The notes beneath the pieces were generated by a model, which made no database searches, was not told where the DNA came from, and saw only the letters and a list, made by a program, of their open reading frames with translations. Below, in pieces: positions 53,407 through 62,141 of a stretch of 64,000 nucleotides of DNA. A program made the position numbers and the translations under genes. This stretch comes from Streptomyces anulatus. Lineage in GTDB: Bacteria > Actinomycetota > Actinomycetes > Streptomycetales > Streptomycetaceae. The stretch spans positions 5,930 through 69,929 of the forward strand of contig NZ_JOEZ01000033.1 in assembly GCF_000721175.1 (NCBI RefSeq). Reading direction: 5' to 3'. Position 1 is the stretch's first letter. Every line of letters begins with the position of its first letter.

Positions 53407-55049
53407 TTCAGGTCTCCCTTGTCCCACGCGTCATCGGAGTCTTCGCCGTGCTTTCGTTCCTGCGGTACGCCGTTGACGGCCTTGGTGAAGGCCTCCAGCC
53501 ACAGGCCGGGGGGCTTCTCCTCGCCGTGTCCGTCGTCCGCGCCCTCGTCCCGGCCGGGCTGGAACCCGTTCGTGGGGGCGGGGGGCGGCGGGGGCTGCTG
53601 CGGGAGGTTGTGCGAGCCGAGCGGGGCGCGGCCCCGGCTGCGGCGCTGCGGCAGCCCGTTCTCGGTCCACTCGGTGACCACGGGCAGGTCGTCCTCCATG
53701 GCCGCCGCGGGAACGGCCGGGCGCGGGGCGGCCGCGGGAGCGCCGGTGGAGACCGGTGCGGCGACGGACGGCACGGGGCCGGTGGCGGCGGGCTTGGGCT
53801 TGGGCTTGCGCTTGCCGGGGGGCGGCACCACGTGCTGGAGCTGCGACATGTCCAGGGAGCTGGTGGGCCGCGAGGTGGCGCCGATGCCGTGGGCGATGCC
53901 CGGGGCGGGCCCGGTGGTGATCATGTCGCGCGGCACGATGAGGACGGCGCGGACGCCGCCGTACGCCGACTGACGCAGCGACACCTGGAGCTGGTACATC
54001 CGGGAGAGCCGGCCGACGACGGCCATGCCGAGGCGGGGGGACTCCCCGAGGTCGTTCATGTTGATGCCGGCCTGAGCCTGGGCGAGCATGTTCTCGGCCC
54101 GGGCGCGGGCCTCCTCGCTGAGGCTGACGCCACCGTCCTCGATCTCGATGGCGATGCCGGTCTGCACCTCGACCGCGGTGACGTGCACCCGGGTCTGGGG
54201 AGGCGAGTAGCGGGTCGCGTTGTCGAGGAGTTCGGCGCAGGCGTGGATGAGCGGTTCGACCGAGGTGCCGACGATGGCGACCTTGGCGATCGAGTGCAGA
54301 TCGACGCGCTGGTACTCCAGGATGCGGGACATCGCGCCGCGCAGCACGCTGAACAGCGGTACGGGCTTGGGCCACTGGCGGCTCGGGCGGGCGCCGCCGA
54401 GCACGGCGATGGAGTCGGCGAGGCGGCCGATCAGCGCGGTGCCGTGGTCGATGCGCAGCAGGTCGTCGAAGACCTCGGGGTTGCGCCCGTAGTGGTCCTC
54501 CATCTCCCGCAGTTCACTGGCCTGACGGTGCACGATCGCCTGGACGCGGCGGGCGACGCTGACGAAGGCGCGCTGAGCGGAGTCACGCCGCGCCTCCTCG
54601 TTGTCGATGACTTCGAGGACCTGGTGGATCTGCTCGCGCAGCGCCTTGGGCAGATGGCGGTTGGCCACGTCCGCGTCGACGATGTCGCGCATCACTTCCT
54701 CGGGCGAATTGCCCACGCGCAGCCGCCGGATGGCGGCGGGCATGACCTCCTTGGTGAGCCGCACCGTCTCGGAGTCGTGCGAGAGGATGCGGTGTTCCAG
54801 GTAGGCGATGCGCTGTTCGTACTGCGCGCGCTGGACGCGCATGGCATGCCGGCGGCGGTGCAGCGCCACGGTGAGTGCGGCGACCACGAGCGTGGTGATC
54901 GCGCCGCACACGGCGACTGGTATCCGCGCGGCCGGTGCGACCAGGGCCGATCCGGCGGCGGTGACGCCGAGGAGCAGGACCACGGGCGGCAGGACTACGC
55001 GGACGACAGGAATCTCTCTGTCGGTCGGCGGTGATTCAACACGGACCAT
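53403..55049 (-). CDS. cvnA: Conservon sensor histidine-kinase-like protein
   Basis: 548 residues. Two TM helices lie at about 15-38 and 45-63, followed by a long coiled-coil/HAMP-like helix (about 70-190) and a GHKL ATPase domain (N-box ELLDNATRYSPP about 270, G1 EIEDGG about 299, a further G box LGMAVVGRLS about 340). A Pro/Lys-rich cytosolic tail of about 165 residues follows. There is no clear H-box histidine, as in other CvnA proteins that signal through CvnB-D rather than a response regulator. Confidence 0.92.
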   Translation of the reverse strand: MVRVESPPTDREIPVVRVVLPPVVLLLGVTAAGSALVAPAARIPVAVCGAITTLVVAALTVALHRRRHAMRVQRAQYEQRIAYLEHRILSHDSETVRLTKEVMPAAIRRLRVGNSPEEVMRDIVDADVANRHLPKALREQIHQVLEVIDNEEARRDSAQRAFVSVARRVQAIVHRQASELREMEDHYGRNPEVFDDLLRIDHGTALIGRLADSIAVLGGARPSRQWPKPVPLFSVLRGAMSRILEYQRVDLHSIAKVAIVGTSVEPLIHACAELLDNATRYSPPQTRVHVTAVEVQTGIAIEIEDGGVSLSEEARARAENMLAQAQAGINMNDLGESPRLGMAVVGRLSRMYQLQVSLRQSAYGGVRAVLIVPRDMITTGPAPGIAHGIGATSRPTSSLDMSQLQHVVPPPGKRKPKPKPAATGPVPSVAAPVSTGAPAAAPRPAVPAAAMEDDLPVVTEWTENGLPQRRSRGRAPLGSHNLPQQPPPPPAPTNGFQPGRDEGADDGHGEEKPPGLWLEAFTKAVNGVPQERKHGEDSDDAWDKGDLK

Positions 55050-55616
55050 CTAAAACCCTCTGGCGGTTGATTCCGGGATGTATGCGCACGTGAGCGGAGA
55101 CTCAGGAACAAGTGCTCGAATTCATCTCAACTCGACTTCACTGCGCGTGAGCTTAGCCAGATCAGAACAGTGCTTCGGCATATTCACCCAACCCCCTGCG
55201 GATGCCCGCCGAGAGGAATACACTCACCAGTTTTTGCACTCAGCGCTGTGGAGCGTGCGCGAGGAGTGACAGTCTCCGGAAGTTGCTGTTCCGGAAAGCT
55301 CACCGTTCCCGAGAACGGTACGAACACCTCCACCCAAAAGCGCCGTACGGGACAACTCATCGCAAAGGTCCTGCTCTTCGCCCCGCAGAGCAGGACAGAA
55401 GCACAGGTGATCGAACCGGATCGAAAGGTGCAGATTCCTGACCGGCAGGCGGGTGGCGCGCGAAGTCGCCGTGCTGACGCGTATACGGACGCCCCCGCCG
55501 CGCACGGCGGACCCCATCCGCCACGTACGCTCCGATCGCCCGGCACGGGGGCGCCGGACCGGGAATCATGTCGGTCGGCGGCACACCGACGGTGACGAGA
55601 AGGAGCAGGCGGGAAC
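55050..55616. other. Gene-free region upstream of cvnA and the IclR gene
   Basis: 567 bases with no frame of Streptomyces-like codon use; GC is below the window average, especially 55060-55260. It should hold the conservon promoter and the IclR promoter. I see no repeat clear enough to call an operator. Confidence 0.55.
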
Positions 55617-56387
55617 ATGAGCATGACGGCGGCCGGCGACTACACGATCACATCGCTGGACACGGGACTCCGGGCCCTGCGGCTCTTCCTCACCCATGAC
55701 ACCCTCACCGTCAGCGAGGCCGCCGAGCGGCTGTCCGTCGGGCGGTCCACCGCTCACCGGGTGCTGAGCACCCTGGAGAGCAGGGGGTTCGCCATCCGCG
55801 ACACGTCGGGGCGGGGTTACGCGGCGGGGCCGGAGCTGGTGCGGCTCGGCCGCCCCGCCGGGTTCGGCCCGGCAGCCCGCGGCCGGCTGCGGCCGGTGCT
55901 GGACGACGCCGTCGCGCGGACGGGCGAAACGGTGCACAGCGTGGCGCTCATCGGCGATCAGGTCGTCGTCACCGACGGCCGTGAGTCGCCCCATCCGGTG
56001 CGGGTGGCCCTGGAGTTGGGCTGGACCGGGCCGGCCCACGCGGAGGCGGGCGGCAAGCTGCTCCTGTCCCGGATGACGGCTGACCAGGTGTGCGCGCTGT
56101 ATCCGCGGGAGGAGCTGGAGCCGCTGACGCCGCACACCCTCACCTCGCGTACGGCCCTGCTGGACGAGCTGGCGCTGATCCGGCGCACAGGGCACGCGGT
56201 CAGCCGGGGCGAGTCGGTCCCCGGCATGACCGCGGTCGCCGTCTCCCTGGGCGGGTCCAGCTGGCGGGACCGGCTCGCTCTGGTGGCCGCCGCCCCCGCC
56301 GACCGGTCCGACGAGACCGCGACGGCCGAACGGGCGTCCCTGCTCGGGGAGTCGGCCGCGTCGGCGCCCCCCGCACACCCCGGCTGA
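55617..56387 (+). CDS. IclR-family transcriptional regulator
   Basis: 256 residues. N-terminal winged HTH (about 10-70, LTVSEAAERLSVGRSTAHRVLSTLESRGF) and a C-terminal effector domain (about 85-235, AHAEAGGKLLLSRM and ESVPGMTAVAVSL). IclR proteins usually repress catabolic genes until an aromatic or sugar acid binds. No catabolic gene adjoins. It converges on the MarR gene, 14 bp away. Confidence 0.9.
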   Translation: MSMTAAGDYTITSLDTGLRALRLFLTHDTLTVSEAAERLSVGRSTAHRVLSTLESRGFAIRDTSGRGYAAGPELVRLGRPAGFGPAARGRLRPVLDDAVARTGETVHSVALIGDQVVVTDGRESPHPVRVALELGWTGPAHAEAGGKLLLSRMTADQVCALYPREELEPLTPHTLTSRTALLDELALIRRTGHAVSRGESVPGMTAVAVSLGGSSWRDRLALVAAAPADRSDETATAERASLLGESAASAPPAHPG

Positions 56388-56401
56388 GCCGGCCCGCCAA
56401 G

Positions 56402-56908
56402 TCAGCGTCGGGCGCCGCCGAGGCGCCCCTCCAGCTGGACGAGCAACTCGCTCAGCCGGGAGCCGAGTTCGTCGCGACCGTCCGCGTCGAGGCCGGCGAG
56501 CACCGCGCGTTCGTAGGCGAGCTGCTCGGGCAGCAGCCGGTCGACCAGGGCCCGGCCCTCGTCGGTGAGGCGGACATGGGCGACCCTGCGGTCGCGGTCG
56601 TCGCCCCGGCGGTCGACCAGAGCGCGGTCCTGGAGGGCACGCAGCCGCTTGGTGACGGCGGCTCCGGAGGAGAAGGTCTCGCGGGCCAGCTCGCCGGGGG
56701 TCAGCTCCCGGTCCGTGCGGCGTACGGCGCCGAGCAGGTCGAATTCGGCGCGGGTCAGTCCGGCGGAGCGCAGCGGGGCGTCCTCCGCCTGCTGGAGCAG
56801 GGCGGCGCAGCGGTTGATCCGGCCGATGATCTCCATCGGTCCGGTGTCGAGCTCGGGGTTGACGGCCTGCCACTGCCGGACCACCGAGGCAACGATGTCG
56901 TCGGTCAC
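56402..56908 (-). CDS. MarR-family transcriptional regulator
   Basis: 168 residues from GTG 56908 (GGAG upstream). Winged HTH: LTRAEFDLLGAVRRTDRELTPGELARETFSSGAAVTKRLRAL with the wing RRGDDRDRRVAHVRLTDEG, then a C-terminal dimerisation helix. MarR regulators respond to phenolic compounds or drugs and often repress themselves. The start overlaps the stop of a possible 76-residue upstream frame, and operator-like palindromes lie at 57150-57173. Confidence 0.9.
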   Translation of the reverse strand: MTDDIVASVVRQWQAVNPELDTGPMEIIGRINRCAALLQQAEDAPLRSAGLTRAEFDLLGAVRRTDRELTPGELARETFSSGAAVTKRLRALQDRALVDRRGDDRDRRVAHVRLTDEGRALVDRLLPEQLAYERAVLAGLDADGRDELGSRLSELLVQLEGRLGGARR

Positions 56909-57135
56909 TCCGCTCCGATCGAAGGGGCGTGGACCGTGGGCCCGCGCCGTTGTGCTGTCGCGGCGAGCGTACGGTGTCCGGCCTGCTCGGCCGCGAGAAG
57001 GCGCTGCTCGGGCAGGGCGCGCTGCCACCATTCGCCCGCCGCGGTGTCACCCGCCTCGCGCAGTTCGACGAGGCTCGCCGTGAGCGGTCGGCGGGAGGGC
57101 GCGGACGGAGGGCCGCCGAGGCCGTACGGATGCAT
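56905..57135 (-). CDS. Possible small coupled ORF upstream of MarR gene
   Basis: 76 residues starting MHPYGLGGPPSAP, with a helical core ASLVELREAGDTAAGEWWQRALPEQRLLAAEQAG. Its TGA overlaps the MarR GTG (GTGA), and GGGTGAG lies just before the ATG. It may be a genuine small partner or a leader frame; function unknown. Confidence 0.4.
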   Translation of the reverse strand: MHPYGLGGPPSAPSRRPLTASLVELREAGDTAAGEWWQRALPEQRLLAAEQAGHRTLAATAQRRGPTVHAPSIGAE

Positions 57136-57149
57136 CACTCACCCATATG

Positions 57150-57173
57150 CGTTAACGGGTATTACACCTGTAA
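57150..57173. promoter_or_regulatory. Two palindromes upstream of the MarR transcription unit
   Basis: CGTTAACG (57150-57157) and TTACACCTGTAA (57162-57173, 5-2-5) are perfect inverted repeats 15-39 bp before the start of the small ORF/MarR unit. They could be the autoregulatory MarR operator. Confidence 0.45.
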
Positions 57174-57280
57174 ATAATCAACTTCGCCACCCCTCCCCGC
57201 AGGAGATCGCCGCGACAGGGCCGGACCCCTGTCGCAGCACCCGGTGACTCGGGCACACTGTCCCGCGGACAGCGGCCATA

Positions 57281-57310
57281 TTGTTTGAATCTTCATGTAC
57301 CCACTACGAT
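57281..57310 (+). promoter_or_regulatory. Promoter of the small secreted protein gene
   Basis: TTGTTT (57281-57286) and TACGAT (57305-57310) are 18 bp apart, a good vegetative promoter. The ATG at 57319 is only 9 bp beyond the -10, so the transcript is probably leaderless. Confidence 0.55.
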
Positions 57311-57318
57311 GGCGGGCG

Positions 57319-57741
57319 ATGACCAGGGTGAGCACGCGGACCGACCGGCAGCGGTACCGCTCCCATGCGCCCCTCGCCCTGGGCTGGGTGTTCTTCCTGC
57401 TGTCCATGCTCTTCTGCTGTTCGGTCACCACAGCGTCGGCCACCGTGCCGGTCGCGGCCGGCGCGAGTGCCGTCCACGCGTTCACCCCGGCGCCCTCTTC
57501 GGACTTCGAGCCGGTCTTCATGGCCACCGCGGCGGACCACGGGCTCGGGTCGTCGTGCCACGGCGGCTCGACGCACACGGCGGCCGTCGTGCTGCCGGCG
57601 TCGTCCGCCCCCGTGGCCGTCCCCTCCTCCGTGGCCTTCGTCCCCGCCGCCCCGCTCACCGGTGCGGCGGCCATCCGGGGTCCCGCGCACGACGGTGTGC
57701 GTTCCGTCGATCAACTGCGCCTTCAGGTCCAACGGGTCTAG
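57319..57741 (+). CDS. Small secreted/membrane protein, unknown
   Basis: 140 residues from the ATG at 57319, chosen because a -10 element lies 9 bp upstream and no ribosome site is present. One hydrophobic segment (about 20-42, LGWVFFLLSMLFCCSVTTASA), a stretch with Cys/His (SSCHGGSTHT) and a low-complexity Ala/Val/Pro region follow. It may be a metal- or thiol-binding exported protein; I do not recognise the family. It precedes the DUF3105/DUF305 pair by 125 bp. Confidence 0.65.
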   Translation: MTRVSTRTDRQRYRSHAPLALGWVFFLLSMLFCCSVTTASATVPVAAGASAVHAFTPAPSSDFEPVFMATAADHGLGSSCHGGSTHTAAVVLPASSAPVAVPSSVAFVPAAPLTGAAAIRGPAHDGVRSVDQLRLQVQRV

Positions 57742-57866
57742 AGGCCGGATCCGCTCTCCCGCCGCGCCCTGGCGCCGGTTCACCGGGAGCGGCTTTCCGC
57801 ATGCCCCGCACCCCTCCCCCTTCATGCACCGTCCCGTATGCATCGGTTGAACGACGAGGACTTCCC

Positions 57867-58517
57867 ATGGCTTCCCCCAAGAACCAGAACAACCCGGCCT
57901 CGGCGCGTCGCGCCAAGCTCGAAGAGGCGCGCCGCAAGGAGCGCGCCCGCGAGCGCCGTGGCCGCGTCATCACCATCGGCGCGTCGGTGGCCGTCGTCGC
58001 CGCCCTGGTCGCCGGAGGCGGCTATCTGATGGCGCAGGCGAACGAGAAGGACGAGAAGGAGGAGCAGGCCAGGACCTCGCCCGTCACCGGCGAGCGCAGC
58101 TGGGACAAGCTGACGCAGGAGCACGTGGCGACCAAGGTCGACTACCCGATGAACCCGCCCGTCGGCGGCGACCACAACCAGGTCTGGATGAACTGCAACG
58201 CGGACGTCTACACCGACGAGATACCGAAGGAGAACGCCGTGCACTCGCTGGAGCACGGCGCGGTCTGGGTCACGTACAACGACAAGGCCTCGGACGCGGA
58301 CATCGAGGCGCTCACGAAGAAGGTCAAGTCCACCCCGTACTCCCTGATGAGCCCGGTCAAGGACCAGAAGGACCCGCTGATGCTCAGTGCGTGGGGCAAG
58401 CAGGTCACCATCAAGAGCGCCTCGGACGAGCGCGTCGCACAGTTCTTCACCAAGTACGTGCAGGGCCCGCAGACCCCTGAGCCGGGGGCCGCCTGCACCG
58501 GCGGGCTGGACAAGTGA
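57867..58517 (+). CDS. DUF3105 membrane-anchored protein
   Basis: 216 residues. A basic N-terminus (KLEEARRKERARERRGR), one TM helix (about 33-55) and the DUF3105 domain (about 85-205) with PPVGGDHNQVWMNCNADVY, NAVHSLEHGAVWVTYN and a C-terminal Cys (GAACTGG). The domain is common in actinobacteria; role unknown. GAGGA precedes the ATG. It overlaps the DUF305 gene by 4 bp and forms a usual pair with it. Confidence 0.9.
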   Translation: MASPKNQNNPASARRAKLEEARRKERARERRGRVITIGASVAVVAALVAGGGYLMAQANEKDEKEEQARTSPVTGERSWDKLTQEHVATKVDYPMNPPVGGDHNQVWMNCNADVYTDEIPKENAVHSLEHGAVWVTYNDKASDADIEALTKKVKSTPYSLMSPVKDQKDPLMLSAWGKQVTIKSASDERVAQFFTKYVQGPQTPEPGAACTGGLDK

Positions 58518-59173
58518 CCGTCCTGGCGCCTTCCGGCTCGACCCGTCGGATGGTCATCGCGGGGGCCTCCGTGCTGCTCGTGGCGCTGGGGCTGGTGGCG
58601 CTGATGGTCGTACGCCCCTCCGCGGCCTCCCCGTCCGGGGCGTCCTCGGCGGCGCGGTCCGCTCCGGCGGAGGACTCCGTGGACGCGGGCTTCGCCCGGG
58701 ACATGGCGATCCACCACCAGCAGGCGGTCGAGATGTCGTTCATCGTGCGGGACCGCAGCGACGACGAGGACGTGCGGCGGCTCGCGTACGACATCATCAA
58801 CACCCAGGCCAACCAGCGCGGCATGATGCTGGGCTGGCTGGAGATGTGGGGGTTGCCGAAGAGCGCGGCCGGGCCGCCGATGGAGTGGATGGGGCACGCC
58901 CTCACCCCGGCCGGCGACGGTTCGCTGATGCCGGGCATGGCCACCGACGCGGAGCTGGCGGCGCTCACGGCCGCGAAGGGCGAGAAGGCCGAGGTGCTGT
59001 TCCTGCGGCTGATGACCGTGCACCACCGTGCGGGTGCCGATATGGCGCGGGCCGCCGCGGGTGCGGCGAAGACGGACGCCATCCGGAACCTGGCGGCGGG
59101 CATGGTCCGCGGCCAGCAGTCGGAGATCGGCCTGATGGCGGACATGCTGACGGCCAGGGGCGCCAAGCCCTGA
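58514..59173 (+). CDS. DUF305 secreted/membrane protein
   Basis: 219 residues. A TM/signal segment (about 15-35, MVIAGASVLLVALGLVALM) is followed by DUF305 (about 60-215): AIHHQQAVEMS (about 74), YDIINTQANQRGMMLGWL and MTVHHRAGADMA (about 172). The His/Met-rich pattern suggests metal (copper) binding, as in other DUF305 proteins. Coupled to DUF3105. The poly-C tract begins about 20 bp after the stop. Confidence 0.9.
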   Translation: MTVLAPSGSTRRMVIAGASVLLVALGLVALMVVRPSAASPSGASSAARSAPAEDSVDAGFARDMAIHHQQAVEMSFIVRDRSDDEDVRRLAYDIINTQANQRGMMLGWLEMWGLPKSAAGPPMEWMGHALTPAGDGSLMPGMATDAELAALTAAKGEKAEVLFLRLMTVHHRAGADMARAAAGAAKTDAIRNLAAGMVRGQQSEIGLMADMLTARGAKP

Positions 59174-59187
59174 GCGGAGCCTGAAGA

Positions 59188-59250
<63 letters not shown>

Positions 59251-59253
59251 CCG

Positions 59254-60398
59254 ATGCCCCCCGCCGTTTCCGCGCCCCGCCCGGAACGCCCCACAACCCT
59301 GGCGCCGGACCCGCAGGACACACCGGCGGCCACCAAGGCAGCGGGTTCCTCACCGAGTCGGGCAAGACGTTCAGCGGGCACGCGGGCCGCCCCGGCACCG
59401 CGCTCAAGGTGGCCCGCACCGGTCCGGCCGGGCTCGGCGTGGAGATCAACATCGATTACGTGTCGGTGTGCGTGGTGGACCTGGCGGGCACCGGCCGGGT
59501 CCGGCAGACCGAACACCTCGACAACCGGGGCGCCTCCGCCGGGGAGGCCCTGGCGCGGGCGGCCCGGATCGCCGCGCGGACCCTGGAGTCGGCGTACGAA
59601 CAGGAGCTGCGCCCGGTGGGCGCGGCGCTGGCGCTGCCGGGCCTCGTCTCCGGCGGCTCGGTGCGGCAGGCCCCCAACCTCGGCTGGAACGAGGTCCCGG
59701 CGCAGGAGCTGTTCGCCGACGCGCTGACCGCCCTGCGCCCCGGCCACCCGGCGCTGCCGGTCGCCTCGGAGAACGAGGCCAATCTCGCGGCGCTGGCCGA
59801 GCTGTGGTTCGGCGGGCTGGACGACGTGCGCAGCTTCCTCTATCTGACCGGGGAGATCGGGGTCGGCGGCGCGCTCGTCCTGAACGGGGAGCTGCTGCGC
59901 GGGGCGCACGGTTTCGCCGGGGAGATCGGCCATGTGGTGGTGGATCCGGCGGGTCCGGAGTGCCGGTGCGGGTCGCGGGGGTGCCTGGAGCAGTACGCCG
60001 GGCAGGCGGCGCTGTTGCGGGCGGCCGGGGTCGAGGACCTCGGCGGCGCGTCCGGGGTGCTGGAGCTGGAGCGGCGCGCGGAGGCCGGGGACCCGCGCGC
60101 GGTGGCCGCGGTCGCTGAGGCGGGGCAGATGCTGGGCCGGGTGCTGTCGGGGGCGGTGAACCTGATCGACCCGGACGCGGTGGTGCTCGGCGGGATCTAC
60201 CGGGGCCTGATGCCGTGGCTGGCACCGCCCGCCGACGAGGAGCTGACCGGCCGCGTGGTGTCGGGGCTCTGGGCCCCGGGCAGCGGCCGGCTCCGGGCGT
60301 CGTCGGTGGCGGGCGACGCGGCGCGGGGCGCGGCGGCGCTCGTGGTGCAGGACGTGCTGGACGATCCGGTGGCGTACGCGGAGCCGTCCGGCGGGTGA
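59254..60398 (+). pseudogene. ROK-family repressor with disrupted N-terminal region
   Basis: The region from 59346 onward (GFLTESGKTFSG, then HAGRPGTALKVARTGPAGLG) to 60398 is a full ROK sugar-binding/kinase-like domain with the zinc motif CRCGSRGCLEQ and ENEANLAALAEL. A plausible N-terminus (MPPAVSAPRPERPTTLAP, then DPQDTPAA) starts at 59254 but in another frame. The helix-turn-helix expected between them is missing. This looks like a deletion plus frameshift. A shorter start (GTG 59409) would give a protein without a DNA-binding domain. It is next to xylA, the usual place of the xylose repressor. Confidence 0.65.
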
Positions 60399-60423
60399 GC
60401 CGGGCCCGGACGGACCCGGCTCA

Positions 60424-60740
60424 GCCGGTAGGCCAGCCCCCGGCTCACCCGGTACGCCGACGGCCATGGTCTTCCCGGTACGCCGATGGCCCCGGTTCGC
60501 CCGGTACGCCAACCGCCTCGGCACACCCGGTACGCAAACGACCATGGTTCCCGCGGCACGCCACCGCCTCGGCACACCCGTACGCCGACGGCCGTGGTTC
60601 CCCCGGCACGCCAACGGCCAGGGTTCGCCCGGTACGCCAACCGCCCCGGCACACCCGGTACGCAAACGACCATGGTTGCCCCGGTACGCCAACGGCAAGG
60701 GTTCCCCCTGTACGTCAACCGCCCCGGCTCACCCGGCGCG
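60424..60740. repeat. Degenerate tandem repeat of about 26 bp (about 12 units)
   Basis: Units of the type CCCGGTACGCCAACCGCC followed by TCGGCACA or GACCATGGTTCC repeat about twelve times between convergent ROK and xylA genes. A higher-order period of 128 bp (5 units) is seen: CCGGTACGCCAACCGCC occurs at 60501 and again at 60629, each followed by GGCACACCCGGTACGCAAAC. The unit is not a multiple of three, so it is unlikely to code. Confidence 0.75.
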
Positions 60741-61907
60741 TCAGCGCACGGCGAGCAGGTGGTCCATGGCGAGCTGGTCCAGCGCCTCGAAGGCCATGCC
60801 GCGTTCGGCGGCGGCGTCCACGTCGAAGTCCTCGTAGGCGCTGCGGTCGGCGAGGAGGCTCGCCAGGCCCTCGCCGGCGGTGGGACGCGCCAGTTCGTCC
60901 AGGCGGGACGCGCGCAGGGCCGCCCGCACCTCGGGGTCGGCGCGGAAGGCGGCGGCCCGCTCCTTGAGGATGAGGTAGTTGCGCATGCAGCCCGCGGCCG
61001 AGGCCCAGACCCCGTCGTAGTCCTCGGTGCGCGGGGGCTTGAAGTCGAAGTGGCGGGGTCCTTCGTAGCCGCTCTCCAGCAGGTCGACGAGCCAGAACGC
61101 CTGGCGCAGGTCGCCCGCGCCGAAGCGCAGGTCCTGGTCGTACTTGATGCCGGACTGGCCGTTGAGGTCGATGTGGAAGAGCTTGTCCGCCCACATGGCC
61201 TGGGCGATGCCGTGCGGGAAGTTGAGCCCGGCCATCTGCTCGTGCCCGGTCTCCGGGTTGACGCCGACCAGCTCGGGGCGCTCCAGGCGCTCGATGAAGG
61301 CCAGGGCGTGGCCGATGGTGGGCAGCAGGATGTCGCCGCGCGGCTCGTTCGGCTTGGGTTCGATGGCGAAGCGGAGGTCGTAGCCCTGCTCGACGACGTA
61401 CTCGCCCAGCAGGTCGAAGGCCTCCTTCATCCTGTGCAGCGCGAGGCGGACGTCCTTCGCCCCGCCGGACTCGGCGCCCTCGCGGCCGCCCCACGCCACG
61501 AACGTGGTCGCGCCCAGTTCGACGGCGAGGTCGATGTTGCGCAGGGTCTTGCGCAGTGCGTAGCGGCGTACGCCACGGTCGTTGGCGGTGAACCCGCCGT
61601 CCTTGAAGACCGGGTGGGTGAAGAGGTTCGTCGTCACCATGGGCACCACGAGCCCACTGCTGTCGACCGCCTGCCGGAAGCGCTTGACGATCGCCTCGCG
61701 CTCCGTCTCCGGCGCCCCGAAGGGGATCAGGTCGTCGTCGTGGAAGGTCACGCCCCAGGCGCCCAGCTCCGCGAGCCGCTGCACCGACTCGACGGGGTCG
61801 ATGGCCGCGCGGGTCGCGTCGCCGAAGGGGTCCCGGCCCTGCCAGCCCACGGTCCACAGCCCGAAACTGAACTTGTCCTCAGGGGTGGGGGTGAAGCGTT
61901 CCGTCAT
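60741..61907 (-). CDS. xylA: Xylose isomerase
   Basis: 388 residues, the standard Streptomyces class I size. Signature blocks are [18 protein letters not shown] (about 13-30), FHDDDL with the catalytic His (about 54), FVAWGGREG (about 135), [11 protein letters not shown] with the metal/substrate Lys and Asp (about 180) and [12 protein letters not shown] (about 214). It converts xylose to xylulose. It is divergent from xylB, sharing 234 bp with two operator-like sites. Its stop lies right at the tandem repeat. Confidence 0.97.
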   Translation of the reverse strand: MTERFTPTPEDKFSFGLWTVGWQGRDPFGDATRAAIDPVESVQRLAELGAWGVTFHDDDLIPFGAPETEREAIVKRFRQAVDSSGLVVPMVTTNLFTHPVFKDGGFTANDRGVRRYALRKTLRNIDLAVELGATTFVAWGGREGAESGGAKDVRLALHRMKEAFDLLGEYVVEQGYDLRFAIEPKPNEPRGDILLPTIGHALAFIERLERPELVGVNPETGHEQMAGLNFPHGIAQAMWADKLFHIDLNGQSGIKYDQDLRFGAGDLRQAFWLVDLLESGYEGPRHFDFKPPRTEDYDGVWASAAGCMRNYLILKERAAAFRADPEVRAALRASRLDELARPTAGEGLASLLADRSAYEDFDVDAAAERGMAFEALDQLAMDHLLAVR

Positions 61908-61964
61908 CGTCGTCCGACCGCCTTCGTCTGCCGTCGGGACGCCTGGCGGAAGCCCGGCACCCCT

Positions 61965-61994
61965 ATTTGTTCAGTGTCATGATTAATCAAGCAC
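61965..61994. promoter_or_regulatory. Operator-like site 1 in the xylA/xylB divergent region
   Basis: Begins ATTTGTTC and ends AATCAAGCAC about 30 bp on. A second copy of the ATTTGTTC and ATCAGCAC blocks lies at 62072-62103. Proposed ROK (XylR) binding sites for the two divergent genes. Confidence 0.5.
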
Positions 61995-62071
61995 ACCGTA
62001 CCCCGGGCACGGAACCCCCTTGCCGCACGGAGCACCTCCGGCCCCCTGTGCAGGTGGCTGCGCATCCCGTA

Positions 62072-62103
62072 ATTTGTTCGTGCCGCAGCCGAATGATCAG
62101 CAC
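62072..62103. promoter_or_regulatory. Operator-like site 2 before xylB
   Basis: ATTTGTTC at 62072 and GATCAGCAC ending at 62103 repeat the order and spacing of site 1. It ends 38 bp before the xylB ATG. Confidence 0.5.
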
Positions 62104-62141
62104 CCGTGCCACCCAGCACCCGCAGCGTGAAAGAGGCCCCC

